Source: Azadirachta indica
Taxonomy: Eukaryota; Streptophyta; Magnoliopsida; Sapindales; Meliaceae
Direction of reading: 5' to 3'
DNA: 64,000 bases
NCBI GenBank assembly: GCA_022749755.1
Contig: CM040443.1
Span: forward strand, 15,081,744-15,145,743
The position numbers and the translations under genes were made by a program. Below the pieces are notes generated by a model, which was not told the origin of the DNA, searched no databases, and saw nothing but the letters and a program-made list of their open reading frames with translations. Below are positions 1 through 13,374 of this stretch, in pieces (position 1 is the first letter of the stretch; the number at the start of each line of letters is the position of its first letter).

Positions 1-74
1 AGAATTCTATTCGTTTTGTAATTATTATGGTAAGAGGCTAGGAGGGAATATTAAGCATGGGATAAAATATTTGC

Positions 75-470
75 ATGATTATTTTAAAATATACAGTTCC
101 AAAACTAAAAACAAAAAGATGTACAAAAAATGTATTGACAATTGCAAAACCAAATGATGAAAAAGTCAAAATTGGTGCATATAACTTTGATCTTGCAAAT
201 ACAATAATCTTTTATGAGTACTCTCTTAGTATGATTGAACATGTTGGATTTAGAAAATTTGTCAATACCACTCAACTACTATTTAAATAGTTGTATTAAA
301 CTATTATTTAATATGATTTCTCGTAACACAATTAAGAATAATATTATAAGGATATATGATTATGAGAAATTTAAAACAATGGCCTTGTTAGAAAGTAATC
401 AAAGCAAATTATTATTTCTATTGATATGTGAATTTCTAATAATTAAAAAAGGGAATTCATAGTTGTCATA
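75..470 (+). pseudogene. hAT transposase fragment (frameshifted)
   Basis: Two overlapping open frames, at 75-290 and 235-462, read through the stretch that follows the BED zinc finger in plant hAT transposases. The first contains the block MIEHVGFRKFVNTTQLLFK; the second continues with ISRNTIKNNIIRIYDYEKFK. The change of frame at about 280-300 marks a frameshift. No BED finger is visible upstream, and no catalytic or dimerisation region follows within the next kilobase, so this is a truncated internal piece. The hAT assignment comes from recognising the family's conserved block. It is not part of the larger hAT element that starts at 4215. Confidence 0.6.
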
Positions 471-1660
471 GCATATGGGATATTGCAAAGTTGAATCATG
501 CGATACTTTCTATAATATGAAATTTATTTTGAAGTATTTTTATATTTTCAAGTTTAATTATATTACGATATTTTATAATATCTTTTAATAATTATAGGAT
601 ATTATCACACCCTTCTCTTAAGGCTTGAGTACCACTTAGAAAGAAGAATCGATTTTGGATTACGTAACTCCTTACTCCTTTATTTTGTTAGTCTTTTGTT
701 AGTTGATTGTCACATTAATGGACAAAAATGTAAATGATATTTGATAGTTGCTTTATTATCTAAAAAAATCAAAGCTGATTTTCCAACTCTACACCCCAAA
801 ACAATGAAAACTAACTCTTAAAAACATATTGTTTTTGACAAAATTTCTTACACAAACCTATGCTAATCCTAAATCTAACTTGAAATTGTGATAATCTTGG
901 AAGATGGCAACTTGGATTAAAATTTGGTGGAAGATTGCAGACCATTTTGCTGGATTGTTAGGCATATAAATGGAATTTTTTCACACACATCTCAATTTTC
1001 TCTTCCTCCGTATCTTACCTCTATTTCTCCCCAACAGCTCGTTGAATTAAAGGAAACTAGCTTCTTTAACTACACATACTTTTTGAAATTACGATGGTTG
1101 TGACATATGTATTAAAACTTGGAGTTCTTCTTATGCATGCATATGTAAGTTGAAATGAAAATTGAGTTAAGTAATGCTAGTATGTCATGTTAGATTGAGT
1201 ATCTAAGACATTGATTTTTTTCCTTGATGTGATGTTTTCCTTTGATGATGCCATGAAAATTAAGATGAAAAAGCTAATCATCTATTTCGTGCTTTGACTT
1301 TCCTTTTTTTCTTTTTTCCTTGTTATCAATTTTTTTGCTTTTATAGTTATTATGCTTTGGTGTTAAAATGTGAGGATGCCTATGTTTGTATTAATATATT
1401 TATAGGTTTATTGCTATGTTGTTGAAGTCTTTAGATTGATAAAACTTATGAGTTCATTGCTTTGTTATTGAAGTGTTTATACTGATAAATTTATGGTCTT
1501 GTTACTTTAAATTTATGGGTTTGTTGGTTCTATGATAATTGCGGAAATATATTTGAAGAAATGTGTTTTGTTGTATTTTGTTAACAAGATTGAGGTTAAT
1601 CAACCTAACATTTTGTTGTTATTATTGAAATGCTAGCTAGGCAACCTAACAAGGGGTGTG
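471..1660. other. AT-rich intergenic DNA, no gene seen
   Basis: No coding signal on either strand. The only local structure is a short tandem duplication of about 48 bp at roughly 1401-1496, where 'ttgctatgttgttgaagt' recurs as 'ttgctttgttattgaagt'. Confidence 0.5.
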
Positions 1661-3895
1661 AATTGGATGTTCAACGATTTTCAATATTTTAAAGTAACCC
1701 AACAGCAAATACCATGCAATTTAAATTCTTCTTGGTTGCAAAACACTAAATTTAACACATAATTCAAATCACCAATATGTGAATGCCAATAAATTAAGTT
1801 TCCATGTGTGTAAGTATTGTGTATCACAAATATAAATATAAACAATAATAAAGAGTAGAGGAAGAGAGATCAAACATAATTATTTTTATGTGGTTTGACA
1901 AATCTTTGGCCTACGTCTTGTCACGTGCTGCCAAAACACAAGCAGAATCACCTAAGACTTAGCGGCACATCAGCGCGCAACCTCCAGCATACAGGCACAC
2001 AAGCGGCACCTTCCGATGCACGAGCATGCAAGCAAAACTGTTAGCAAATGAATAATGCCATAGGTGAACAGTGCTCCACAAGCTGACAAGCTTGTGAGGG
2101 TGAATTTAGAGTGTTAAAGGCTTGATGGTTGATTTGGGGCAGTCCATGATGATAGTAGGTAGCTTGGACTTGTACACATGTGGGCAATATATGTTTGGAT
2201 TTGTCCCAAATACTTTGTGTTTGTTTTAGGCCCAATGTGGCCATATGTTATAAATACACCCTAAACCCAATTGACCCAAGTTTATGTTTAGTGGTGGTAG
2301 GTGAGTGTTAGGTAAGAATTTTTTTATGTAATATAATCTCTATCATCCATTTGTACAGGGGCCAAATCTCATCCATTCATTCCATGTATACAAATGTAAA
2401 GTGTAGTGTATTGAAATCAACCAACCATTTTTCCATTCCAAACAAAGGCAGAATGTGTAATCCTTTCTTTATACCATTTTCACTTGCAATTTCTTTTCTT
2501 TGACAGTGCATTGCTTCTTTACTCACGCAACACACACATATAAAGTGATCTTGGATTTTCAAAGCTTACTTGGGCAGGGCATGTAAGCTTGTCTAAGTGC
2601 CGCAGATAGCCAGAATTCTACCAAGTTTCCAGCACGTGACAGTCCACACCTCTAGGCTTACCCACTTGAGGATTTCACTAAACCAAGTTTGAATAACACA
2701 AGACTGAAAGGATTACAACTAAGAGGATTTATGAGTACCTTTTAAATCTCACAAGTGATTTCACCCAAGTCATTTAAATCACTCAACTTACAACTTAAAT
2801 GAAAGACTCACTTCTTTCACTATTTTATAAGAATTCTAAATAAAATATCCTTGATAAATAAATTTAACCAAGAAAAAATACAAACATTTTTTCACAAAAA
2901 AAATAATACAACTAAAATTTAGAGTGTGTAGTTGAATTTGATGGTTGATTTACAAATGAAAGCTTAAAATTTATATATTGCGCTTCTAAAAGATGTAACA
3001 AAGTTTTCCAAGGGTAAAAACTTGTTCCAAGTGATTTTATACTAGTATTTATAATAAAAATTAGAAAATTAGTCGTTAAGGGGTCAATGATTCAAATTTT
3101 TGTACATATAAGTCAATCAAAGAAACTTGTTTAGTTAATCAAGTGAAATTCAGAAACCTCTGAATGAAAACTCAGAAAAGTGATTGATCGATCTGCAAGG
3201 ATCAATTGACCGACCGATTCATTTCGGTCAACCAAGTGGTTCAGTTCAGTTGACCAACCAAAAAATCTTACATTCTGGTATCGATTCGATTGATTGACCT
3301 GTCTGATTTAGTGACCGAACCAATCTGAACTGGTTTTGCTAGACCAAGTTTCTCTGAATCGGTTTTCTAACAGTTTTGAAAATTTTACATTTTGGTCCAT
3401 TTTTAAAGTTTGAAAAACTTGCATTTTAATCTGATTTTCAAGTTTTAAAAAACTTTTAGTTTGGCCCATTAAAAAATGATATTTTTTACATATTCAAAAT
3501 ATTCACCTCAAAACCATATAGGCATATGAAGTTTTGAAAAACTTTAAAAATTATTTGTTTTAATGAAAAATAGATTTGATCTTTTAAGTGAATATTCATT
3601 TTTAAGTGTTATTTTTACACTGTTATTTCTTTAACGTGTGTATTTGACATTTAATTTTCTAAGTTTGATGTATAATACATAGTTGAGAGACAAGTATTCG
3701 AGATTGCTAAAGTAAATCCTTGATAATACACATTAAATAGATTAATTGTTAGAGGATGTGAAGCTTGCATGTAGATATAAAGAGTTGTGTGAAAGGAAGT
3801 GTGTGGCATTCAATATGCAGTTTACTTGATTTCTAGAGAAGGGATACACATACATATTTATTATACTGAACTAACCTAATCATTTTCTAACACGT
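1661..3895 (+). mobile_element. Degenerate LTR-like block of a retrotransposon
   Basis: A richer stretch that resembles plant retrotransposon LTRs. It contains 'caacctaacaaggggtgtgaattgg', 'gtggtttgacaaatctttggcctacgtc' and a block rich in 'tcaattgaccgaccga'-type repeats near 3185-3300, all of a kind common in large copia LTRs. It ends in 'ttttctaaca' before 3895. Inside, from about 2039, a second TG-starting block has a TATA-like TATAAATA at 2249 and may be a nested smaller LTR. No TSD or coding domain could be fixed for either, so boundaries and family are tentative. Confidence 0.35.
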
Positions 3896-5251
3896 AAAGA
3901 AGTTGGCACCCCTCTTGAAAATACAATATACAACTTCTTTACATTGGACGAAGCAAATGAAAATATAGAACTTTCATATGTTCACTCTGTCTTAATGAAT
4001 ACAGTGACAAGGCTGCCAAAATGTGCCTTTGTTGAGCTGTTTACTAAGATTTGAAGAGGCTAGAGTTGAAATTTTATTAATGTAATAACCATAACCACTA
4101 GCTCTGCATCTGACACCATAAGCTAAAGATAATTTCACACTTGGATACTATAATGACATCTATGCTTTAGATTCAAAAGATGATCTTTTAGATGAAAGGG
4201 ATAATGATGGAGATTAGGGGTGGCAATTTTGGATATATAATTACTTGATAAGAATGTGATGTAATTAAACAGATTTAGATTTGAAAAAATTGACACGAAT
4301 AATAATCGTGCCATATTTATGTCGAATGATTAATCATTGGGTCATATTCGTATTTTATCTTCATAACTCATTTATTCATTTAAGATATGATTAATTAAAC
4401 AAATAAGGTTTAATAACATAAAAAAATATAATATAAATTTTTTATACCAAAACCCCCTAATATAAAGATCTAACTATCACATACATACAAAGTTTAATAA
4501 AATATGTTATTTTTTAAACATCATGTTAAAAACAAAAAATATTACAACCTTAAACCTAAAACATAATTTTTCATTTTTAAGTTTAGAGGTTGCTGCAAAC
4601 ACAATCCAGTCGATCCACATGCCACTCCAATTAACAACCTTCCTTAAAAAAGTTGGTTTGTTCAGTCCTCCATCATTTCTTGTCATTTTTTGTTGGTTTT
4701 ATATATATGCAAAATCTAATTATCTTTAAATTAAATCAACGAGCACATTGAATTTAACTTCTTTAGTGGTTTTAACAACCTTCTATATATCATTTTTTAT
4801 TTTATTTAACCAATAATTATGATATTGTATTAGGAAATAAATGCTATTATTCAATTACAAAAAGAAAACTATTACAAGAAGAGTTAACTGAACATACTAT
4901 GTACATTATGTTTTTCATTCAAAAAAATGTTCACATGATAAAACTCAAAATCATTGATGGCCTTTAGCTTTTAAAATATAAAAGATACAATATAATATTG
5001 TAATAAATTGTTATTATAAACATGAAAAACTAGAAAAAATTAAATGAATATGATAAGGAAATTAAAGATGACCAACCAAAGAGTTGATTCTACATATAAC
5101 TTCTCAACATATTCTCAAAATTGAAGTCCTATAATTTATAGTTTATAATTTTTATAACATATATTAATTTATATATCATAATTTCTTGATATTTATATGA
5201 CACATTTTATTTTTATCAGGAATCGTGACATAAACTTAATACATAAAAAAA

Positions 5252-6340
5252 GGGAATATTTTTGGCTAACTATTCTAAGTTTGCATGTATCTCATTATGA
5301 TACAACAGTTATTCTAATGTTATACTGCAGTACAGAAACATAGAAAATGTCTCGTTGGGCAATAAAATTTTAGCTTTCGTCCAAAATTTTTTAACAATGC
5401 TAATGCAATGACCAATATATCCTTACATATTACAAAAGATTATAAATGATAGTTATAACCTTAATTTTTTTATTTTTTAAAAAATTTACAGATGTGATTA
5501 AAAAATTTAAGGATGCAAATAAAAAAATTCAGAGATGCAAATATAATTATCTTAATTTAACCTAAAACTAATCTATCTCGAATACATATCTTCCTCCTTC
5601 GCCCCTTGCAGCTTCTCAGTTTCTCTTGGTCCATTTTCTTCGCACATGCAGTTTCTCCCACATCTTCTACCTTCTACAACTATACCACCATTACAACCAC
5701 CACTAGGTAACCACGACCTCCACCTTCTATGACCACCACTAGGCCAACATCCATGGCGATAATGTGAGGCACCGATTCTCATCATCAATGCGATTCTGCA
5801 TTTATAGTCGCCTGATCTCTTCCAATAATTTGATCTCATTGTTAAGGCATATTAGTAGAAGCAACAATACGATGTTGTTCTTAATCTCTCCTAACTTGCT
5901 AATTGACACTTTTTTTTTAGTTGGATGGTTATAGAATTTGAATCATTTTTTCAGCTAAGGAAGAATTTTCTCTGGAAACTGTAGCAAATATGTTGATGGT
6001 ACTAATGAGCGTGACCACTAATTTTTTCAATTTTTACGATTAAGGTTTTCTTTTTCCTTTTATGAATTTTAAATAAAAAATACTATATATATTTGAATTG
6101 CACCTATTTTTATTTTTAATTATTATTTTTTGGTTAAATAATCGAAACAACAAATTAAGGTGAACTTAAAGTAGGATGATTTTGCCCCTATAGCATTAAA
6201 AAATTTTGGACGGATATTAAAGTTTTGTAGTTCAACAAGATATTTTTTATGTTTCTGTGCTGCAGTCTAACATTAGAATAATTGTTATATTACAATGAGA
6301 TACACAAAAATTTATAGTAGTCGGTTGAAAATATCTTTAT
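5252..6340. mobile_element. Long-TIR (MULE-like) element nested in the hAT
   Basis: Positions 5252-5396 and 6190-6340 are diverged inverted repeats of about 145 bp; both arms carry 'attctaatgtta', 'actgcag', 'cagaaacata' and 'cgtccaaaatttttta' in mirrored order. Arms this long on a 1.1-kb element suggest a non-autonomous Mutator-like element. The interior is more GC-rich at 5590-5830 and holds an 88-codon minus-strand frame (5573-5839) rich in Gly, Arg and Cys that matches nothing I recognise. A clean 9-bp duplication was not found. The words 'gacacatttta' (5199) and 'aaatgtgtc' (6342) hint that the true ends may lie slightly further out. Confidence 0.6.
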
Positions 6341-7259
6341 GAAATGTGTCAAGAGTTTTTTATATATGTTTGTCAATTTTAAAACGAAGTCTTTTTATTC
6401 AAAATGTAAACGACGTTGTTTGCAAAACAACATCATTTTGCAAATATTATAAAACAAAAATATTATCTTTTCTCTCAAATTTGCAGCTAAACATTGTATC
6501 TCCATCCAGGTAAAATATCATTCTTTCTTTCAAATTTGCAACCACACATTGCATCTCCACCAAGATATGTATTTCCTTTATCTTTTCCTTTTTCACTTGA
6601 GTGCTTCTTGTATTGGATTATATTTGAGCATGAATAAAATCTTTCAATTATTTGATATGATTTGTTAATTTAAGAGTAAACTGGTAGAGTTACCCACATT
6701 GTGTTTATTGAAAGGTCGAAGATAATAAATAATTCTTAGATGACTTTGATAATGTTTGATAATTGTCTTTTGATAAAATTAATCTTTGATAGTTTGAAGT
6801 TTAATGATATAACATCATTTTTGTTACAAGCCCACATAATTAATTTGTTATAAGTTGTTTCTATAAATGCCTATAAGTGTTTTCATAAAAGTATTCTTTA
6901 CTAGTTGAAGTCCTATAATTTCCAGTTCACAATTTTTATAACATATATATTATGAAAAATCACACCAAAAGTAAATATTTACTAAATATTTTATTTATTC
7001 ATTTTAAAATTAAATAAAATATGATGACATAATATTTTTATTCTGCTTCTTGTGTTTTACATTTTTGTTTCCTGATTTCATGTTTTGGTCGATTGTAGAA
7101 ACTTGAATACTTTTCAACTATATAATATCTTTGAAATTTTCCTTGTAAGTTGCTGAGGTTGAATTAGGTTCAAGAATTATTATTCTTGTGTTTTAGTTTT
7201 CAATTACTTTGAAATTTTTAATTGTAAGAACTACATTAATTTAAATTTTTTTATATTTT

Positions 7260-9310
7260 GTAGAAAGAGGATGAATTCAACCAAGACTAATATTTGGTTG
7301 ATAATTCTATAAGTGTTAGAGACGATGGTATAGATAACATTATTCAGTTAGAGGAGAATACTGAAAAAAATTGCTCAAATCTAGTGGGAATTACAAAAGG
7401 AATCTTATTTAAGAAGTTTAGACATTATTTGAGAGATGGTCAATCAATAAACTTATAGATGGAAATCAAAGATCAAAGTGTAGAAAGTGTGGCATTGTCT
7501 ACATTTGTCCAATTATAAGTGGTACAAGTAATATGAAAAAAAAACATGACTTCTTGACTAAATTGATAATGCCACATGATTCTAGATTACTTATAGATCA
7601 TGCTTCAAAGTTTATCCGTTCATGTTCCCAAATTTAATCCGAATGTGTATCATAAATTATCGTCTTCTACTTTGATGATGCGTGACTTATCTTTTCAATT
7701 TGTTGAGTATGAGGATATCCAAAAAATTCATTAATATTCGGAAGAACGAGTGCCAACAATAACTAGAAATACTAGAAAATTAAATTGTTAAAGTTATATA
7801 AAAGTGGAAAAGAACAAATCATTTGTATGTTGGAAGGTGTTTTTGGTAAAATATCTTTAAATTTTAATTTATGTACTTTCATTACTATAGATAATTGTTT
7901 GTGTTTGACGACATATTTCAATGATAAAGAATGGACACTATGGAAAAGGGTGTTAAATTTTTGCAATATGTTATTTCGAAATAATAAGATTTGTTTAGCT
8001 TACAAGATATTATCATTATTATGTGATTGAGGTATTAAAAAAAATATTTTCATTGACTTTAAATAATGCTTTAATCAATGATGTTGGTGTTCAAATATTA
8101 AAAGTCAATTGAAAATAAGGAAAGCATTATTTTTTGATGGAGTTTTTTCGCATATTCATTATTATGCATGTATTATCAATTTGATAGTTCAAGAGAGATT
8201 AACAAAAGGTAAGAAACAAATGTAAAGGTTTGTGAGAGTGTGAAATATATCAAAGGTCGCAAATAAGAAAATAAAAATTTTTGGAGCGTGTTAGGAAAAT
8301 GTCTCTAAATAGTAAGAAAGGATTGAGAGAAAATGTTCTTATAAAATAGAATTCAACTTTTCTTATGCTTGAAATTGCTTTGTATTATATGAATATTTTT
8401 GGTTACTTATAATTAAGTGACTCTAATTACAAGTGCTATCCTTCTGAAGATAAGTGAGAACATATAAAAAAGATTAGCAAATTCTTGTGTGACTTTTATA
8501 AGATTACTTGTATTGTTTTTTGGCAAAAAGTATCTCATTCAGATTTGTATTTTCCTAAAATATTTCCAACTTTGTATGACTTTGAAGCAATTGATGGAAA
8601 GTGAGAATGATATAATGGCTCAGTTTTTGAAATATTGGTATGAATCTCTACCATATTAGCAATTGCTCTTTAAGTCCTCGATACGAGATGTCATTTGTTG
8701 AGTTTGCATACAAGAAGGTTTATGGTTAAGATTCAGCATAAATTAAGCATATTCGACATAAATTGTTTCTTTGTTCAATGAATAAGTGGTTACTTCACTT
8801 GAATCATCTTCCATAACCACATCTATTTCTTACCAAGCTCGACATGTTCATTCAAATATGACATATGATAACCTTGTATTCAATAAGACCTTAGATATAC
8901 TAAAAATAAAATCTATAGTTGCTTTTTATATTTAGAATATTTAATTTTTTTTACTTGTATATATAACTTTATATATAACTATATTTCTTGTAGTAGTTTG
9001 ATAACTTTGAGGTATGGATTATAATAAATTCAAATCAAAAGACTCAATTAGAGTTTATCCGGAGCAATCGTAAGTAGATAGAAATGTTAATTTAAACATT
9101 TTAAACCTTTGGAAAGAAAATGAGTTTTGTTATCTTAACCTTACTTCTATGGCTCATGTTGTCTAAGCATTCTTATATCTACTATTGCATTTGAATCGAC
9201 TTTAACATTGGTAATCGAGTAATTGATCAATTTCGAAGTACGCTTAAACTAAATACAATAAAAGTGTTGGTTTGTACAAGAGATTAATTGCTTGAGGAGA
9301 GTGGTAATTA
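7260..9310 (+). pseudogene. hAT transposase pseudogene (BED finger to dimerisation domain)
   Basis: Domains appear in family order across changing frames. A BED-type zinc finger lies at about 7470-7560, with CRKCGIVYICP followed by GTSNMKKKHD. A helical block with FQFVEYED follows at about 7690-7720. The RNase H-like catalytic region includes the 81-codon open stretch 7785-8030 with LTTYFNDKEWTLWKRVLNFC. A 'DGVFSHIHYYACIINLIVQERL'-like block sits near 8140-8200. Degenerate matches to the 'DSNYKCYPSED' and 'FY' region follow at 8400-8560, and the C-terminal hAT dimerisation region at about 9070-9300. In-frame stops and frameshifts are frequent, so no active enzyme is made. It would have catalysed cut-and-paste transposition of the element that surrounds it. 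The assignment is from motif recognition. Confidence 0.75.
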
Positions 9311-9639
9311 AAGTTTTTATATAATTTATTTAAGGTTTTTTTTTGTTTCTTATAAGTTATAATATTTTACAATTTGTTTTTGTTATTGTTATAGAAAGCA
9401 CCAATGCCAAATTGGATGACCTTCCTAGAGAGATATTGAACTTGAACATTACATGGCTTTATCTTTATAAAATAGTACCATTTCTAGTGATTTTTCATAA
9501 ATCATGCTAGTTGATAGGTTTGATCTATTACTTATACTTTCATTTGACTTTCTTTTATCTTTTCTTATGTACTTATTTCAAAATTTATAGATATTTTACT
9601 TAAAACACTATCCTATAGATGATCATATCTATATTCTTA

Positions 9640-9930
9640 GTTGTTACTCGAGAGAATTGATATTTGAATTTATATTATTAGCTTTTAGTTGTTTGTGAAT
9701 GATGAATATGTTGTTTATGTTGTTATTTGATACTTGGGAGAATTGAGAATTGATTTTATGTTTTTAGTTTTCAATCGTTGGTGAATAACGATGATGTTAT
9801 TTCTATTGTCATTTGTTAATTGAGATTTGAATTTATGTTGTTAGTTGTTAATTATTTATGAACGATGAACATGTTATTTATATTGTTATTCGTAATTTAG
9901 GATATTTGACATTTGATTTTTTTTTTCTAC
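9640..9930. repeat. Tandem repeat, ~77-87 bp unit, near hAT 3' end
   Basis: Diverged units begin near 9640, 9718, 9805 and 9882. Each starts with 'ttgttayt' or similar and carries 'gaattgagatttgaattt'-like and 'gaacgatgaayatgttattta'-like words. They lie between the transposase remnant and the hAT right end, where subterminal repeats that bind transposase are usual in this family; a binding role is inference. Confidence 0.6.
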
Positions 9931-10823
9931 TTAGAATTTGGATGGATGTACTTTATTGTATAGTTGATAAGAGTAAATTATTATGATTTTAGTTTGTTTT
10001 TATTATTTTTGTCACAATTTAATCATGTTTAAACAAATCATGTTTAAAATGAATAATAATAATCATGTCTAAATAAACGGCACCATGTTTAGACTTATAA
10101 AAATTGACACGAATAATAAATGAATCGTATCCATGTTCGCTCAAATAAAATTTGTTTATTTGAATTGCCACTCTTAATGGAAATAATAAAATAAGTGACT
10201 ATAAAAATGACAATAATTTAATAATAGTGTTATAAAAGATGAGTATGTTAATGATGCAACTATTAACAAGTACAAGAAAAATAATGGGAGATTTGAATAT
10301 TGCATAGAAAATAAAAGGAACATAGAGTGAAAATAGGACCATACATTTTACATTGTCTACGATTTTATAGTAGTAATGAAAGCTTTTGTAATTAAACGTA
10401 GATTTAGGCCAAAGGTGATAAAAAATAAGAAGGCTAGAGTGGCTTACAAGTATGCATATGATGACTACTAATGAAGGAGTCATGCTAGTCCATCAAAGGA
10501 GAAACTCTCATTCTAAATGAAAACATACACCCGTCTATAATTGTGGCAAAGTAATTGATAACTAGAAAACAACCTCAGCATAGATTGCAGCTCAAATCTT
10601 TCATCCATTTGGAGTCAATCCCAACCTTAACATCAACACAATTGCCTTTAAGTTACTCAAAAAATATAAGCTCACTTGTCTACCTATTAGACTATGTAAG
10701 GCAAAATATAAATTACTTAAACTCCTTGAAGCATATTATAAGGCATTATATGTAAAGCTAAAAAGGAATACAATTGCAATAAATCATACAAATCTTGGTT
10801 TAATATTATATTTGCAAACTAAG

Positions 10824-12514
10824 TGAAACATCCCGGATTTTAAGAAATTTCGACAAAATTTCTATTATAATATAATATACGCCAAATATATAATCCTGCA
10901 AATTTTAAAATTTCATTCTAAACATTTTCAACAAAATTAAATACCAACTCTTTCATCTCATTGATTCACACAAAAGATGATCAGTTCCACAACTTCTAAA
11001 ATTCAAATACGAACATGAAAATTACATATTGTAAAATTTTTCTCCTAATATTATACATAGTTTTAAAGGCAATAAGGTCCTGATCCTAAAATATCATTTA
11101 CCTTCTATTTACAAATTTTCAGCATTGCCTAAACCTGAAAAATAGGGGTGAGTTAATGCCCAGTAGACATTTATACATAAAGGCAGTTTTAAAACTTAAA
11201 ATAAATAAATTTAAATACAAAAGACTTCTTAATTCCAAACAAAAACTGTAGTAAGATATCAAATTAAAATTTTAATTTCAATATTCATACAAACAACATA
11301 AAACATATTAATTCCATCATTAAAAAAAATTTCCATAAATTTTGCGCTTGCATATTTTACGGGCATTATTTCGAAGGACCGTCGCCCCAAAAATTAGCCA
11401 TACGTACTTTAGAGGCATTATTCTCAAGGGTCGTCGCCCCAAACAGAAACATACTCTAGGAAAATTATTTTCAGGGACCATCGCCCCAAATACTGGTACC
11501 ACATCACAACAACAACCATGGCCATCACCTTTTTTTTTTTATCAAATATATTCACAACAATTCCATACAAGTCACACATTTATAAAAATACAACACATGT
11601 TGATATAATTTTCTTGCTGTATTTAAAAACTTAACATTCATATGAAAATTACTGTTTAAATCCAATTCAAAAAACAATTAATTGGATCAACACGTGATAA
11701 TTCAGGAATTTCATATGCATTTATGAAACATTAACTATAAATAAACACCCTACTTTTTCAGTTTTCAAAATTAAAATCTACTAAATGCATATAAACACTT
11801 ACTTGAAAAACGTGTCATAATTCTATTACTCTACGCTTTTCTATCTCCTTCGAATCACCTCCTAGTATCAATTTAACCATAATAGTAAATAATAATTCAA
11901 TAATAATAAACAACAGTCTAACTTGATCATTTAAAAAAAATAAATATTTATACATACATATTTAAATATATATCCATATACTAACAGTTTAATTTTTTTA
12001 CAATTAAATAAAATAACATACTAATCTTTAAATTAAAAATTAATGATCGAAATTCATAAATTTGAGGCCAAACCTGCCTTCTTCCCCTTATTCATTTCTT
12101 TCCTTCTTTTTTGTTTTCCAATTGAAAAGAAAGAAAGAAAAACGAAATTTATATATGCACAGCTTAAATCAATTTTTATTTAATTATTATTATTTTATTT
12201 TAATACTTGCCAACACATTATCTATGCACGTAACCAACTCTTTTCCTTTAAATTAAAACACCTGACCTCCTAATTTTGATCAAACCTTTCAACTTTTCTT
12301 TTTATACTTTTCATCCACAACAAAACTTATATTACCCAATAATTTTATTCCTTTGAAATCAAAACATATTCACCCTAATAAAATCTTTTGAAAGATAAAA
12401 ATAAAATTAAAATAAACATATCTATCTTATAAGTTATAAACCGTTATGTCATAATATAAAGTAAACATATTTAGCATGTGTATTCTAATTAAAGTAAGAA
12501 CTCAGGGTATTACA
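10824..12514 (+). mobile_element. Solo LTR (TGAAACATCCCGG...GGGTATTACA)
   Basis: Starts TGAAACATCCCGG and ends CAGGGTATTACA, the TG...CA form with terminal words typical of plant Ty3/gypsy LTRs. Flanks are CTAAG (10819-10823) and TTAAG (12515-12519), a 4/5 target-site duplication. No internal coding region lies within the 1,691 bp, so this is a solo LTR left by recombination. It carries three imperfect copies of a 'ggaccgtcgccccaaa' motif at about 11377, 11428 and 11476. Insertion split the MULE pseudogene, so it is younger than that element. Confidence 0.8.
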
Positions 12515-13374
12515 TTAAGCGAAAGTTCGGTGATAGAAATCCAACATTCAAAATGTTCTTTATGGGATTTCATGCACAAAGGAGAGGTTTCTTTAATGAG
12601 TGCAAACTTTTGACTAGGTTACATAGTTGCCATCTTAAGGGCACCTATAAATGAGTTATATTTGTTGAAACTATAGAGAATAACTATAAAGTGTCTCCAA
12701 TAAAAGTTGTTATTGTGAAGAATAAAAGTCAACGCTCATATGTTTATTTTTTGGAAAATTTGTATGAATAAGTTGGATGCAATAAAGGTGGTGATTTGTG
12801 CTTTATAAGAGATAGGTAGAAGAGAATTTAATTACCTTGGACAAATACTTCTATCTTGCTAATAAGAGCTATTGTTGCAGGTACATTTATGCCAATTTTA
12901 GGCTGCAATTTTTTGCTGCAATCTTTAAAAACTTATTTTAGGTAACAGGTAGAAGTAGTAACAATATAAAATGTATTGACAATATGTACAAAATAAAAAA
13001 AAATAAGTAAGCCAGCACATAAGTAGCTCAAATAAGATTCTAATGGCTCACTAGTGCAAGCACCGATTTAACCCCAGAATCACAACAATTTATGTTATTA
13101 GTAACATGATCAAAACTTAAATGCATGGACCAATCCATTCAACGAATTACTTGTTAACAAAATGCTTAAGGAGATAAAGAGGAAGACCATAAAGATCATG
13201 CATAATAGGTTCGTTTGAACTTTTAGTCTATATTGTTCTATTTCTGGTTGAGTTGTTAATTATATTTGTTTATGAAGTCTATGCAATTAATTATGCATAT
13301 TTTTACAAAATTTTTGCTGAAGAGTTTGCATGTCCTTTTTAGTGATTAAATAATTGACCCTTGCATATTTTTAA

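Larger units (their letters stand above)
4215..10176 (+). mobile_element. hAT transposon, complete ends, decayed
   Basis: The left end reads TAGGGGTGGCAATT at 4215 and the right end AATTGCCACTCTTA at 10163-10176, inverted repeats that agree at 12 of 14 positions. The flanking 8-bp sequences are ATGGAGAT (4207-4214) and ATGGAAAT (10177-10184), a 7/8 match as expected for a hAT target-site duplication. Both subterminal regions share 'aaaattgacacgaataataa' (4284, 10106). Inside lie a BED-type hAT transposase pseudogene on the plus strand (7260-9310), a nested long-TIR element (5252-6340) and a tandem repeat near the 3' end. At about 6 kb it is long for the family, partly because of the nested insertion. 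Several stops make it non-autonomous now. Confidence 0.85.

Noticed and set aside
2039..2600. Nested copia-like solo LTR beginning TGTTAGC with TATAAATA
   Set aside because: Plausible from its layout, but no CA end with a matching 5-bp duplication could be fixed, so it is only mentioned within the larger LTR-like block.
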